Positions 36,955 to 44,730 of a stretch of DNA of 64,000 nt are shown here, piece after piece. Each line of letters starts with the position of its first letter. Positions within the stretch are counted from its first letter, which is position 1. A program made the position numbers and the translations under genes. The DNA comes from an uncultured Corynebacterium sp. (GTDB lineage Bacteria > Actinomycetota > Actinomycetes > Mycobacteriales > Mycobacteriaceae), in the NCBI RefSeq assembly GCF_946223165.1, contig NZ_CAMIBP010000010.1, forward strand, positions 1 through 64,000, written 5' to 3'. Under the pieces are notes generated by a model. It was not told the origin of the DNA. It made no database searches and worked only from the letters and a program-made list of their open reading frames with translations.

Positions 36955-37659
36955 GTGACCGCTGTGCCCGGACTGACCCCGCCGACCCCGTCAGACGCAG
37001 AGTCCGACCAGAAGCGCAACGCCAACGCGCAGGACGCGGCGGGCCCGAAGGGGCCGAAGAAGCGCCCCGAGGCCGTCCAGCTCATGATCTGGGTGTGGCT
37101 CGTCGCCGCCGGCGGCGAGCTGGTGCATCAGATCCTGCAGGTGATCCTGTCGCTGCTCAACCGGGACGTCTTTGTCGCCTCCCTGCGCGCCACGCTCAAG
37201 GAGCGCGATGAGGCGGGCAACTACCCGGACGCGGTCCTGCACCTCGCGGCCAACCTCTACATCGTCGGCACGGCCGTGCTGTTCATCGTTATTATCGGCG
37301 TGTTGGTCTTCATGCTCCTGCGCCTGGCGCGCCAGGAGAAGGGCGCGGGCATGGCCCGCCGCCTGTGGTTCGCGTTCTCCCTGTATTTCGTGTTCCGCAT
37401 CCTGTTGGTCTTCATGAGCGCGCCGGCTGGCACAGACGTGCCGGAGTGGCTCTTCGTGGTCGACGGCATCGTCCAGATCATCGTCGGCAGCGCCGGCGCC
37501 ATGGGCATCGCCTTCGCCGTCAAGGAGGAGACCCTGGACTACACGGGCGAGCTCGCCCAGGTCCGGGAGCTGGAAAAGGAGCTGCGCCAGCGGGAGCTGG
37601 AGCAGCAGAAGAAGGCTCAGGATGCCGACCACGACGACAAGAAGGACGCCAAGAAGTGA
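36955..37659 (+). CDS. conserved integral membrane protein
   Basis: A 234-residue protein with a charged N-terminus (about 1-40), four hydrophobic segments (MIWVWLVAAGGELV, YIVGTAVLFIVIIGVLVFMLL, LWFAFSLYFVFRILLVFM, GIVQIIVGSAGAMGIAF) and a Lys/Glu/Gln-rich coiled-coil tail. It lies between hemB and hemE, where mycolata usually carry small membrane genes. The start is GTG at 36955 after GAAAGAGAGA. The stop overlaps the next GTG. Function unknown. Confidence 0.8.
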   Translation: MTAVPGLTPPTPSDAESDQKRNANAQDAAGPKGPKKRPEAVQLMIWVWLVAAGGELVHQILQVILSLLNRDVFVASLRATLKERDEAGNYPDAVLHLAANLYIVGTAVLFIVIIGVLVFMLLRLARQEKGAGMARRLWFAFSLYFVFRILLVFMSAPAGTDVPEWLFVVDGIVQIIVGSAGAMGIAFAVKEETLDYTGELAQVRELEKELRQRELEQQKKAQDADHDDKKDAKK

Positions 37660-38120
37660 CGTTCCCGCAGGACTACAATCGCCGCCCGAAGAAGGAGCGC
37701 GAGCCCCTCGACCTCACGGTGTGGCCCAAGGATCTCACGTGGGCTTATTGGGTCTTCGTGGCCGCGGCGGTGGTCATGGTCGTCTCGGCGCTGGCCGGCT
37801 TCTTTGCCCAGGACTCGTCCACCGGCGCGTTGTCGGATTTCCTGCGGTCCAACCGCATGTTCGTGGCGTGGGCTAACCTCATTGGCGCGCTCATCATCGC
37901 CTTCGTCGCGCCGCAGCTCGCGCGCCCAATGAAGCATGCGCGCTCCATCTTGGCGGCCGTCACCGGACTGTCCGCTTTCTTCAACATTGCCGCCGTGGCC
38001 ATCGGCGCGGGCGGTCTTTTCCTCATCGTCATCGTAATCTTGCTCGTGGCCGGCACGTATCTCATGTACCGCCCAGACCCCAACGAGTTCATCCGCGAAC
38101 GTACTCGCCCGACCCTTTAG
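37656..38120 (+). CDS. conserved integral membrane protein
   Basis: A 154-residue protein with about four membrane segments (YWVFVAAAVVMVVSALAGFF, MFVAWANLIGALIIAFVAP, ILAAVTGLSAFFNIAAVAIG, FLIVIVILLVAGTYLMY). The GTG start overlaps the stop of the previous gene (GTGA), so translation is coupled. hemE begins 9 nt downstream. It may work with its neighbour; function unknown. Confidence 0.8.
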   Translation: MTFPQDYNRRPKKEREPLDLTVWPKDLTWAYWVFVAAAVVMVVSALAGFFAQDSSTGALSDFLRSNRMFVAWANLIGALIIAFVAPQLARPMKHARSILAAVTGLSAFFNIAAVAIGAGGLFLIVIVILLVAGTYLMYRPDPNEFIRERTRPTL

Positions 38121-38129
38121 GAGACATCC

Positions 38130-39167
38130 GTGCGCTTGTCTAACGCCCCGCTCGTCGATGCCGCCCTCGGCCGCACCCCCTCCCGCCCGCCCGTGTGGTT
38201 CATGCGTCAGGCCGGCCGCTCCCTGCCGGAGTACAAGGCCGTGCGGGAGGGTATCGGCATGCTCGAGTCCTGCTTCATGCCGGAGCTGTTGGCGGAGATT
38301 ACCCTGCAGCCGGTCCGCCGCCACGACGTGGACGCCGCCATCCTATTTAGCGACATCGTCGTGCCGCTCAGGGCCGCGGGCGTGGCGGTGGACATCGTGC
38401 CAGGCAAGGGCCCGGTGCTCGAGTCCCCGGTGCGCACCCGCGCGGACGTGCAGGCGTTGCCCATCCTGGATGTGGACGTGCCGGAGGTCCGGCAGGGCAT
38501 CCAGATCATTCTGGAGGAGCTTACCGCGCAGCAGGCCCTCATCGGCTTCGTGGGCGCGCCGTTCACCCTGGCGTCCTATCTGGTGGAGGGCGGCCCGTCC
38601 CGCAACCACGAGAAGACCAAGGCGCTCATGCACTCCGAGCCCGCCACGTGGCACGCGCTCATGGAGCGCCTGACGCCCACCATCATCGCGTTCCTTCAGC
38701 TGCAGATGGACGCCGGCATTGACGCCATGCAGCTCTTCGATTCCTGGGCGGGCTACCTCAACGAGCGCGATTACCGCGAGTTCGTCTTGCCGTACTCGAC
38801 TCGAATTCTTGATTCTGCTTCGGGCCGAATCCCGCGTATCCACTTCGGCGTCGGCACCGGCGAGCTGCTCGGCGCCATGTCCGAGGCCGGCTCCGAGGTC
38901 ATGGGCGTGGACTACCGCGTCACCATGAATGCCGCCGCCTCCCGCGTGCGCGCCCGCACCCTGCAGGGCAACCTGGATCCGGCCCTGCTCTTTGCTGGCG
39001 ATGCCGCCGTGCGCGACGCCGTCCGCAGCATCAAGGCCGAGGTCGACGCTGCCCGTGAGAACGGAGACCTGGACACCCACATCTGGAACCTCGGCCACGG
39101 GGTTCTTCCCACCACTGACGCCGACGCCATCACCCGCGCCGTTGCCATCATCCACGAGGAGGGCTAA
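38130..39167 (+). CDS. hemE: uroporphyrinogen decarboxylase
   Basis: A 345-residue enzyme removing four carboxyls from uroporphyrinogen III to give coproporphyrinogen III. The signature WFMRQAGRSLPEYK holds the catalytic Arg residues; the second signature is GFVGAPFTLASYLVEGG. GTG start with AGGAGA. Its TAA overlaps the hemY ATG (TAATG). Confidence 0.96.
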   Translation: MRLSNAPLVDAALGRTPSRPPVWFMRQAGRSLPEYKAVREGIGMLESCFMPELLAEITLQPVRRHDVDAAILFSDIVVPLRAAGVAVDIVPGKGPVLESPVRTRADVQALPILDVDVPEVRQGIQIILEELTAQQALIGFVGAPFTLASYLVEGGPSRNHEKTKALMHSEPATWHALMERLTPTIIAFLQLQMDAGIDAMQLFDSWAGYLNERDYREFVLPYSTRILDSASGRIPRIHFGVGTGELLGAMSEAGSEVMGVDYRVTMNAAASRVRARTLQGNLDPALLFAGDAAVRDAVRSIKAEVDAARENGDLDTHIWNLGHGVLPTTDADAITRAVAIIHEEG

Positions 39168-40549
39168 TGAACATCGCCATTATCGGCGCCGGCCTGGCCG
39201 GACTGACCGCTGCCTACGAACTCGGCCGCAATAGCGACCACAAGGTCTACGTCTTCGAGGCGTCCGACCGCATCGGCGGCAAGCTCCACACCGTCGCCTT
39301 CAACGACGGCCCCACGGACATGGGCGCAGAGGCCTTTATCCGGCGCCGCCAGGATGCCGTGGATTTCTTCGAGGAACTTGGCCTCACCGGATCCATCGTC
39401 ACCCCGTCCGATCTGCGCCCGCGCGTCTACACCGGCGGCGAGCTGCACTTCCTGCCCACCGGCGGCGTCATGGGCATCCCGTCGAAGCCGCAGGATTTCT
39501 TCTCCGATGCTTCCAACGAGCGCATCGCCAACGAGCAGCCCTTCACCTGGGAGGTCGGCGGCGATGTCTCCGTGGGGCAGCTCGTGCGCCAGCAATACGG
39601 CGATGACGTGGTGGACCACGTGGTCTCCGCCCTGCTCGGCGGCGTCTACTCCTGTTCCGCGGATGACTTGGGCCTGCGCGCGACCGCGCCGCACCTGGCC
39701 GCCGCTCTCGATAAGCTCGCTGCCGAGGGCCCCGTGACGCTGTCCGCCGCCATCGCCTCCCTCGAGGCGGGCCGCCCCGCTGCTGGCCCCGCCGACGGCC
39801 CCGTCTTCGCCACCTTCCGGGGCGGCTACGCCGAGCTCTACGAGGCCTTGGCGGAAAAGTCCGGCGCCGAGATTCATCTGGATACCTTCGTCTCCGGCAT
39901 CACCCGCATCGCCGACGGCTTTGCTGTGGCCGGCGCGCCCGCCGAGCTCGGTTCCTTCGACCGCGTCCTGCTGGCCACCCCGGCGCCCACCACCGCGCGC
40001 CTGCTGCCCAAGGTCGCTCCGGAGGCCGCCGCCACGCTGCAGACCATCAAGCTTGCGTCCTCCGTCGTCATCGGCTTCAACTTCGCGTCCTCCACGGACC
40101 CCGACGGCAACTCCCTGCCCGAGGCCACCGGTATCCTCGTCGCCGCCGACGAGCCCAACCTGCGCGCCAAGGCCTTCACGCTCTCCTCCAACAAGTGGCC
40201 TCACATCGGGGAGCGCGGCGGTTTTATCGCTCGCGCCTCCTTCGGCCGCTTCGGAGACGACGCCCTCGTCCGCGCCAAGGAGGACGACCTCGTGGATTAC
40301 GCCCTCGATGACCTCAAGAAGATCACCGGCTTCGACGGCCGCGCCGCCGGCGTGGAGGAGATCTACACCCAGCGCTGGTTCGGCGGCCTGCCCGTTTACG
40401 ACGAGCACATCCTTGCCACCGTCGCCACCGCCCGCGAGCAGCTTGCCGCCGTGGACGGCATCGACGCCACCGGCGCCTGGGCTTCGGGCGTGGGCGTGCC
40501 CGCGGTCATCGCGGACGCCAAGGCCGCTGCCGCCCGCCTCCTCGGCTAA
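39167..40549 (+). CDS. hemY: coproporphyrinogen/protoporphyrinogen oxidase
   Basis: A 460-residue FAD-dependent oxidase (HemY/CgoX type). It has the dinucleotide-binding IIGAGLAGLTAAYELGR at the N-terminus, the ASDRIGGKLHT motif and a C-terminal FAD block ending ASGVGVPAVIADAKAAA. In Actinobacteria the enzyme oxidises coproporphyrinogen III to coproporphyrin III. Translationally coupled to hemE. The chdC/hemQ gene needed to finish this route is not in the window. Confidence 0.95.
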   Translation: MNIAIIGAGLAGLTAAYELGRNSDHKVYVFEASDRIGGKLHTVAFNDGPTDMGAEAFIRRRQDAVDFFEELGLTGSIVTPSDLRPRVYTGGELHFLPTGGVMGIPSKPQDFFSDASNERIANEQPFTWEVGGDVSVGQLVRQQYGDDVVDHVVSALLGGVYSCSADDLGLRATAPHLAAALDKLAAEGPVTLSAAIASLEAGRPAAGPADGPVFATFRGGYAELYEALAEKSGAEIHLDTFVSGITRIADGFAVAGAPAELGSFDRVLLATPAPTTARLLPKVAPEAAATLQTIKLASSVVIGFNFASSTDPDGNSLPEATGILVAADEPNLRAKAFTLSSNKWPHIGERGGFIARASFGRFGDDALVRAKEDDLVDYALDDLKKITGFDGRAAGVEEIYTQRWFGGLPVYDEHILATVATAREQLAAVDGIDATGAWASGVGVPAVIADAKAAAARLLG

Positions 40550-40862
40550 CTCGTGGCCGGACGCGGCAGGTCTACCGTGCATAAGTGGATAATAAGGCCC
40601 ACTTTCGGACAGGATTTGGGCTCTTGCGAGCCACTTTTGCACGCTCACTACAGGAGATTCGTGACTTCTGTGCTCATGGTCCTCAGTTACGCCCGCGTGT
40701 GGACTCTTCATGACCGCGCCGCACCGAATACTAACAACGTGCTACTCACAGGGAATAGCGGTGAGGTGGGGGATTAGCTTGTGGAGCTGTTCTGTCAGTT
40801 CCGCTTGAAGTAGACACACTGTGCAGTGCCGGGAGCACGCCGAGCGGCCGGCCAGGCGGGGG
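40550..40862. other. gene-free stretch after hemY
   Basis: About 310 bp with no supported gene. It contains AAGGCCCACTTT near 40593, like the tail of the dispersed repeat at 19448-19456, and lower GC than its surroundings. It forms the left border of the variable block between hemY and hemL. Confidence 0.5.
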
Positions 40863-41945
40863 CTAGCTCAACAGGAGCGGCAGCGCGATGGAGCCGACCA
40901 CGACGAGCGCGACGAATACCATGAATGCCTTGGCCTGCCACGTGGCGTAGTTAAAGTCCATGCCCACGCCGAAGCGCTTGTCCACCATGACGGCCGGGTC
41001 GTCCGGGTTGTAGTAGAACATGCCCCATGCGTAGTGGTGGTCGTTGTCGGGGGAGTCTGAGCTGGAATCGGGGAAGTCGACGCCGCGCAGTTGCTCGTCC
41101 GCGCGCTTCTGCGCGCCGAAGACGAGGACGGCCAGGGCGATGACGCCCACGACGGTCGCGCCGACCACGACGATGAAGGCTGTGGTCTGCCAGCCAGAGT
41201 ACTGGGGCAGCGTGCTGGTGACCTGCATGAAAGCCAGTGCAGCGACGAGGAGAAACATGAGTATTCCCAGGGCCTGGTTGGTGGCGGCCATGACGGCGGC
41301 GTTGCGGACCTGGCCTTTGATGGAGCGATCGGAGCGGGCGTGGACGGAAGACGTGGTGATGATCCAGGCGATGAAGGCGAAGAGCGCGATCAGGCCGACG
41401 TTGATGAAGCTGGCCATAAAGACGTTGCCCACGCTCTTGGCGCCCCAGGCGTCGGGCTGCATGTCGGAGCCCCAGTGCGTCGGCGTGGGATCGGGGATGG
41501 CGGACCACCCGCGGGCGACGACGAGCACGGAGACCGTGACGGCGAGCACGGAGCCGAGGAACCAGTTCCACGGGAAGGTCGGCCGCTCGACCGTGGGCGT
41601 GATGCGTGCGGAGATGGCGGTCTCCACGTCGTCATACCAGCCGCCGGCTTGCTTGGCGGCGATAATGTGGCGGCGCTGTATGACGTAGGCGGCGATGCCG
41701 CCGAAGGTGACGAGCGCGCTGGAGAGTGCGGCAGGAATGGGGCCGGCGAGGCACAGGAGGATGCCCAGGATTCCGGCCGCCCAGACCCACCTGCGGTAGG
41801 AGTTAAGCGCTGAGGTGACGGTGGCATCGTTACGCTTGGCTTGGGGCACGGAGACTCCGAGGGGGAGGGTGGCGAAGCGGGGTACTGCGGCCAGGAGAGC
41901 GGTGATGGCCAGCGTGATGGCGGCCATGGCGAAAGCGAAGATCAT
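40863..41945 (-). CDS. DUF1648/DUF5808-type membrane protein
   Basis: A 360-residue protein with about eight membrane segments. The DUF1648 signature PDPTPTHWG with a following DAWG, and a C-terminal soluble DUF5808-like piece (WGMFYYNPDDPAVMV, KRFGVGMDFN), are clear. Such proteins are commonly paired with a GntR/YtrA-type repressor, as here: its ATG overlaps the end of the regulator gene (ATGA). Proposed roles in cell-envelope stress (SdpI-like immunity proteins share DUF1648) are not proven here. Confidence 0.82.
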   Translation of the reverse strand: MIFAFAMAAITLAITALLAAVPRFATLPLGVSVPQAKRNDATVTSALNSYRRWVWAAGILGILLCLAGPIPAALSSALVTFGGIAAYVIQRRHIIAAKQAGGWYDDVETAISARITPTVERPTFPWNWFLGSVLAVTVSVLVVARGWSAIPDPTPTHWGSDMQPDAWGAKSVGNVFMASFINVGLIALFAFIAWIITTSSVHARSDRSIKGQVRNAAVMAATNQALGILMFLLVAALAFMQVTSTLPQYSGWQTTAFIVVVGATVVGVIALAVLVFGAQKRADEQLRGVDFPDSSSDSPDNDHHYAWGMFYYNPDDPAVMVDKRFGVGMDFNYATWQAKAFMVFVALVVVGSIALPLLLS

Positions 41946-42289
41946 GGCAGGTCCTTAATGAATTCGGTGAGGGAAAACCCTTGGGCGGTGGCGCGGTAGG
42001 CAAGTTTCTGGAGGTCGGTGCGCAGCTGCGCCTCCTGGGCTTGGGTGCGGGCGCCGGTGCGGACGATGGAGCCGGAGCGGCCGGCGGTCTCCACGAGGCC
42101 GTCGGCGACGAGCTGGTCGTAGGCCTTCTTGACGGTGGCGGGGTTGATGCCGAAGTCCGCGGCGACGGAGCGCACGGAGTCCAAGCGGTCCCCGTCACGC
42201 AGCTCACCTGTGGCGATGAGCTTGACGATGCCCCCGTGGAGCTGTTCGAAGAGGGGTTCCGGGCTGTCCGGATGCAGGGTGAGGAACAT
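41942..42289 (-). CDS. GntR-family regulator (YtrA type)
   Basis: A 115-residue repressor with an N-terminal winged helix (PLFEQLHGGIVKLI, SVRSVAADFGINPATVKKAYDQLV) and a short helical tail, characteristic of the YtrA subfamily. The start at 42289 has AAAGGAGG upstream. A 9-3-9 palindrome lies 28 nt before it. Operon with the DUF1648 gene, which it probably represses together with itself. Confidence 0.88.
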   Translation of the reverse strand: MFLTLHPDSPEPLFEQLHGGIVKLIATGELRDGDRLDSVRSVAADFGINPATVKKAYDQLVADGLVETAGRSGSIVRTGARTQAQEAQLRTDLQKLAYRATAQGFSLTEFIKDLP

Positions 42290-42316
42290 CGGACGCCTCC
42301 TTTCTGTATTGCTCAT

Positions 42317-42337
42317 AGTAACACAGTTTGTGTTACT
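42317..42337. promoter_or_regulatory. probable GntR operator
   Basis: A perfect inverted repeat, AGTAACACA-GTT-TGTGTTACT, between the GntR gene and the divergent gene. Its position and symmetry fit a YtrA-type repressor site. Confidence 0.7.
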
Positions 42338-42375
42338 TGCAATAGTACAGTTTGGGTTGGGGTACGCTAAGTGGA

Positions 42376-42615
42376 ATGAAGAGCATTGCACGGGTCAGCA
42401 CCGACCGTCCCGAGCGCTACGGCAAATAGCTGGCCCGCCACTTCTCCAAGAAGTGCGAGAATGAGTGGGACGGCCAGCGCGGCTGGGTCGCCTTCCTAGC
42501 CGTGGAGTGCAACAACTTCACGCCCTGCCGCAAGGACGATCTGCGCGTCGAATGGACCCGCGAATTCGGCACCCCGGGCGTCGTGTTTTCCGTCCGGGAC
42601 CTGCCTGTAGATTAG
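42376..42615 (+). pseudogene. DUF2218 protein gene with an in-frame stop
   Basis: Reads MKSIARVSTDRPERYGK, then TAG (42427-42429), then LARHFSKKCENEWDGQRG and on to a TAG at 42613-42615 in the same frame. DUF2218 proteins normally have Gln at the stop position (CAG to TAG is one transition), followed by the same FSKK...W...G pattern. Full length would be 79 residues. The leaderless signal TACGCT-7 nt-ATG is intact. No function is known for the family. Confidence 0.75.
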
Positions 42616-42620
42616 ATCGA
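42608..42620 (+). promoter_or_regulatory. leaderless promoter of the MFS gene
   Basis: TAGATT (42608-42613), 7 nt, GTG at 42621. The hexamer overlaps the DUF2218 stop codon. Confidence 0.6.
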
Positions 42621-43856
42621 GTGACTTTTCGCGAGCTCCTTACCCACGCGCCCATTCGGGATTACCTCGGCGCGCGCGTGACTGCGGCCTCCGGGCGCGG
42701 CATCGAGCTGGCGATCATGGTCGTCTTCGTAGTCCAGACCGTGGGCGTCACCCGCGAGCAGGTCGGTTTTGCGACCTCCGCCGCGGCTGTGACCGGGCTC
42801 TTGGTGGGCTTTCCGGCCGGCGTCATCGCGGACCGCGTGGGCGCGCGCCGCACGCTTATGGTCCTGACCCTGGCGCAGGTGCTGGCGATGAGCTCCTTCG
42901 TCCTCGTCTTCAACTTTCCCAGCTACCTCGTGGCCGTCTGCATCTTCACGGCCTGCTACTCGGCGTCCTATCCGGTCTCCCAGGCGCTGGCCGGCAGCAT
43001 TACCACCGATGCCACCCGTGCCCCCGCCATGGCCGCCACCCGCGCCGCCGTGAACCTTGGCATCGCCGTCGGCTCGGTTGTCGCCCTGCTTTACCTGTCC
43101 ACCGGCGTGGGCTGGCACGGGCGCGCCTCCCTCGGCTTCGCTGCCGTCCTCGTGGGCCTGTCCCTGGTGTTCTACCTGCGCATGCCCGGCGATGCCCGCG
43201 TGGAGCCCGTCCCCCTGCGTGCCACGTTCGCCGCCGCCAAGGACTGGCGTTACGGCATCCTCGCCTTCCTTATGGCGCCCAACCTCATGGTCTTCCAGCT
43301 CCTCACCATCGGCGTGCCGCTCTGGGTGACCTTCCATGGCAACCTGTCTAACTCGCTCGTCTCCATCTGCACGCTGCTCAACACGCTGATCATCGTGGCC
43401 CTCCAATTCCCGCTGGGCGCACGCATCAACACTGTGCGCCGCGCGCGGACCTCCCTCTTCTTGGTCGGCTTCGGCCTCGCCGCCACGTGCGTGTGCATGG
43501 GTTTGGGCCTTGGCGTCCACACCGTCTGGCTTGCCGCGACTCTGGTCATCCTCGCTGCGGTGTTGCTCAGCTTCACCGAGATCATCGAGACCTCTGCCAA
43601 CTGGGAGCTGTCCTACTCCTTCGCGCCCGCGGCCACCCGCACCACCCACCTGGCCCTGTTCGGCATGGCCTCCTCCGTGGCCGACATCATCGGACCCATC
43701 GCCCTGTCCTCCTGGGTTATGGGCGCAGGCTCCCTGGGCTGGTACCTCCTCGGCGCCTTCCTCGCCGCCGTCGCGCTGGCCCAGGTCTACTACGTCACCA
43801 TGTTCTTCCGGCGCCGCCCAGAGCGCCTCCAGACCGTGGTCGAGACCATTGGATAA
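42621..43856 (+). CDS. MFS transporter
   Basis: A 411-residue major facilitator with about twelve hydrophobic segments. The loop 2-3 motif GVIADRVGARRTL is the MFS motif A. The start is set at the GTG 42621 by the leaderless promoter; an extension to 42465 would run through the DUF2218 relic in another frame. Substrate unknown; a drug or metabolite exporter is likely. Confidence 0.85.
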   Translation: MTFRELLTHAPIRDYLGARVTAASGRGIELAIMVVFVVQTVGVTREQVGFATSAAAVTGLLVGFPAGVIADRVGARRTLMVLTLAQVLAMSSFVLVFNFPSYLVAVCIFTACYSASYPVSQALAGSITTDATRAPAMAATRAAVNLGIAVGSVVALLYLSTGVGWHGRASLGFAAVLVGLSLVFYLRMPGDARVEPVPLRATFAAAKDWRYGILAFLMAPNLMVFQLLTIGVPLWVTFHGNLSNSLVSICTLLNTLIIVALQFPLGARINTVRRARTSLFLVGFGLAATCVCMGLGLGVHTVWLAATLVILAAVLLSFTEIIETSANWELSYSFAPAATRTTHLALFGMASSVADIIGPIALSSWVMGAGSLGWYLLGAFLAAVALAQVYYVTMFFRRRPERLQTVVETIG

Positions 43857-43877
43857 GGGGCTGTGAGCTGCTAAAAT
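43849..43877 (+). promoter_or_regulatory. promoter of the antitoxin-Fic operon
   Basis: TTGGAT (43849-43854), 17 nt, TAAAAT (43872-43877): a near-consensus vegetative promoter ahead of the Shine-Dalgarno GGGAGGA. Confidence 0.6.
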
Positions 43878-43907
43878 GGGTGGGGTAATTCGCAATCGGG
43901 AGGAACA

Positions 43908-44096
43908 ATGACTAAATCACTGAAAATTGAGCACACTGATCGCTCTGACGAAGGCACGCTGGCCGATGTCGCCCTGCTTTTGGCAGGGCACGACATGAGC
44001 GATCCCACGGTGCGCCAACTGGGGGAAGACATCGTCAACGGCACCATCGACGTAGAGGATGCGGTCGCGCAGATTCGCCGCTCCTACCTGAAGTAG
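43908..44096 (+). CDS. VbhA-like antitoxin
   Basis: A 62-residue small protein directly before a Fic gene. The C-terminal half (RQLGEDIVNGTIDVEDAVAQI) matches the VbhA antitoxin pattern of a helix ending in G-x-I-x-x-(D/E). In active antitoxins the inhibitory helix carries [S/T]xxxE[G/N]; the equivalent stretch here reads ALLLAG (22-27), without the key Ser/Thr or Glu. It should bind the Fic protein, but inhibition by the classic mechanism is doubtful. Confidence 0.8.
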   Translation: MTKSLKIEHTDRSDEGTLADVALLLAGHDMSDPTVRQLGEDIVNGTIDVEDAVAQIRRSYLK

Positions 44097-44102
44097 GTCG
44101 AC

Positions 44103-44720
44103 GTGGCAGGGGGCTGGGAAGACTACTTCATTCGGGGGACGAAGGTGCTCAAGAACCGTCTTGGGCTCACGGATGCTGAAACTCTGCGCGAGGCGGAGGA
44201 AAAGCTTGTCTACGTGCGTATCCGCCAACTCGAAGTTGAACCGCTGGACGGCAACTTCGACTACGCCCACTACAAGGCCATCCACGGCTACCTCTTCCAG
44301 GACGTCTACGAGTGGGCGGGCCAGGAGCGAACGGCGCCGCAGGGCCAGTTCATGGTGAAGGCGGGCCACGCGTACTACCCGGCGGGCCCGGAGCTGACCA
44401 AGGCGGCGGAGAAGCTCTTCGCGGGGCTGCACAAGGACAACCTGCTGGTGGGGCTGCAGCGGGAGGAGTTTCTGAAAAAGCTTGCCGAGTTCTGGGGTGA
44501 GCTCAACGTCGTCCACAGCTTCCGCGAGGGCAACACGCGCACGCAGGCGATCTTCTTTCGCGAGCTCATCGCGCACGCGGGCTACCGGTTGGACGTACAG
44601 AAGCTCTATCGGGACGCCGACCTGCGCGCCCGCTTCGTCGCCGCGCGCTTCCACAGTCAGGACACGGGCGATAATTCCCGTCTGGCGGCCGTCTTGGGGG
44701 AGATGATTCGCGACCGATAG
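44103..44720 (+). CDS. Fic-family AMP-transferase (toxin)
   Basis: A 205-residue Fic protein, GTG start 6 nt after the antitoxin stop. Features: the beta-flap region near GQFMVKAGHAYYPAG (82-95) and the active-site loop HSFREGNTRTQA (138-149). Catalytic His138, acidic Glu142, the GN anion hole and Arg146 are present; the second arginine of GxRxxR is Ala149. Class I Fic toxins adenylylate targets such as GyrB/ParE. Whether this one is active depends on the Arg loss. Confidence 0.87.
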   Translation: MAGGWEDYFIRGTKVLKNRLGLTDAETLREAEEKLVYVRIRQLEVEPLDGNFDYAHYKAIHGYLFQDVYEWAGQERTAPQGQFMVKAGHAYYPAGPELTKAAEKLFAGLHKDNLLVGLQREEFLKKLAEFWGELNVVHSFREGNTRTQAIFFRELIAHAGYRLDVQKLYRDADLRARFVAARFHSQDTGDNSRLAAVLGEMIRDR

Positions 44721-44730
44721 GGTGGAATCC
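44718..44730 (+). promoter_or_regulatory. leaderless promoter of the second MFS gene
   Basis: TAGGGT (44718-44723), 7 nt, GTG at 44731. It selects 44731 over the in-frame GTG at 44722, which overlaps the hexamer. Confidence 0.6.

Noticed and set aside
35427..40711. Long minus-strand open frames opposite hemB/hemD and hemY
   Set aside because: Mirror frames of confirmed haem genes; no motifs, low-complexity composition, no ribosome-binding sites.
40821..41060. Small plus-strand frame of 79 codons opposite the DUF1648 gene
   Set aside because: His/Val-rich antisense shadow of the C-terminal coding region.
42465..42620. N-terminal extension of the first MFS transporter
   Set aside because: It reads the DUF2218 relic in a wrong frame; the leaderless promoter and the hydrophobic start favour GTG 42621.
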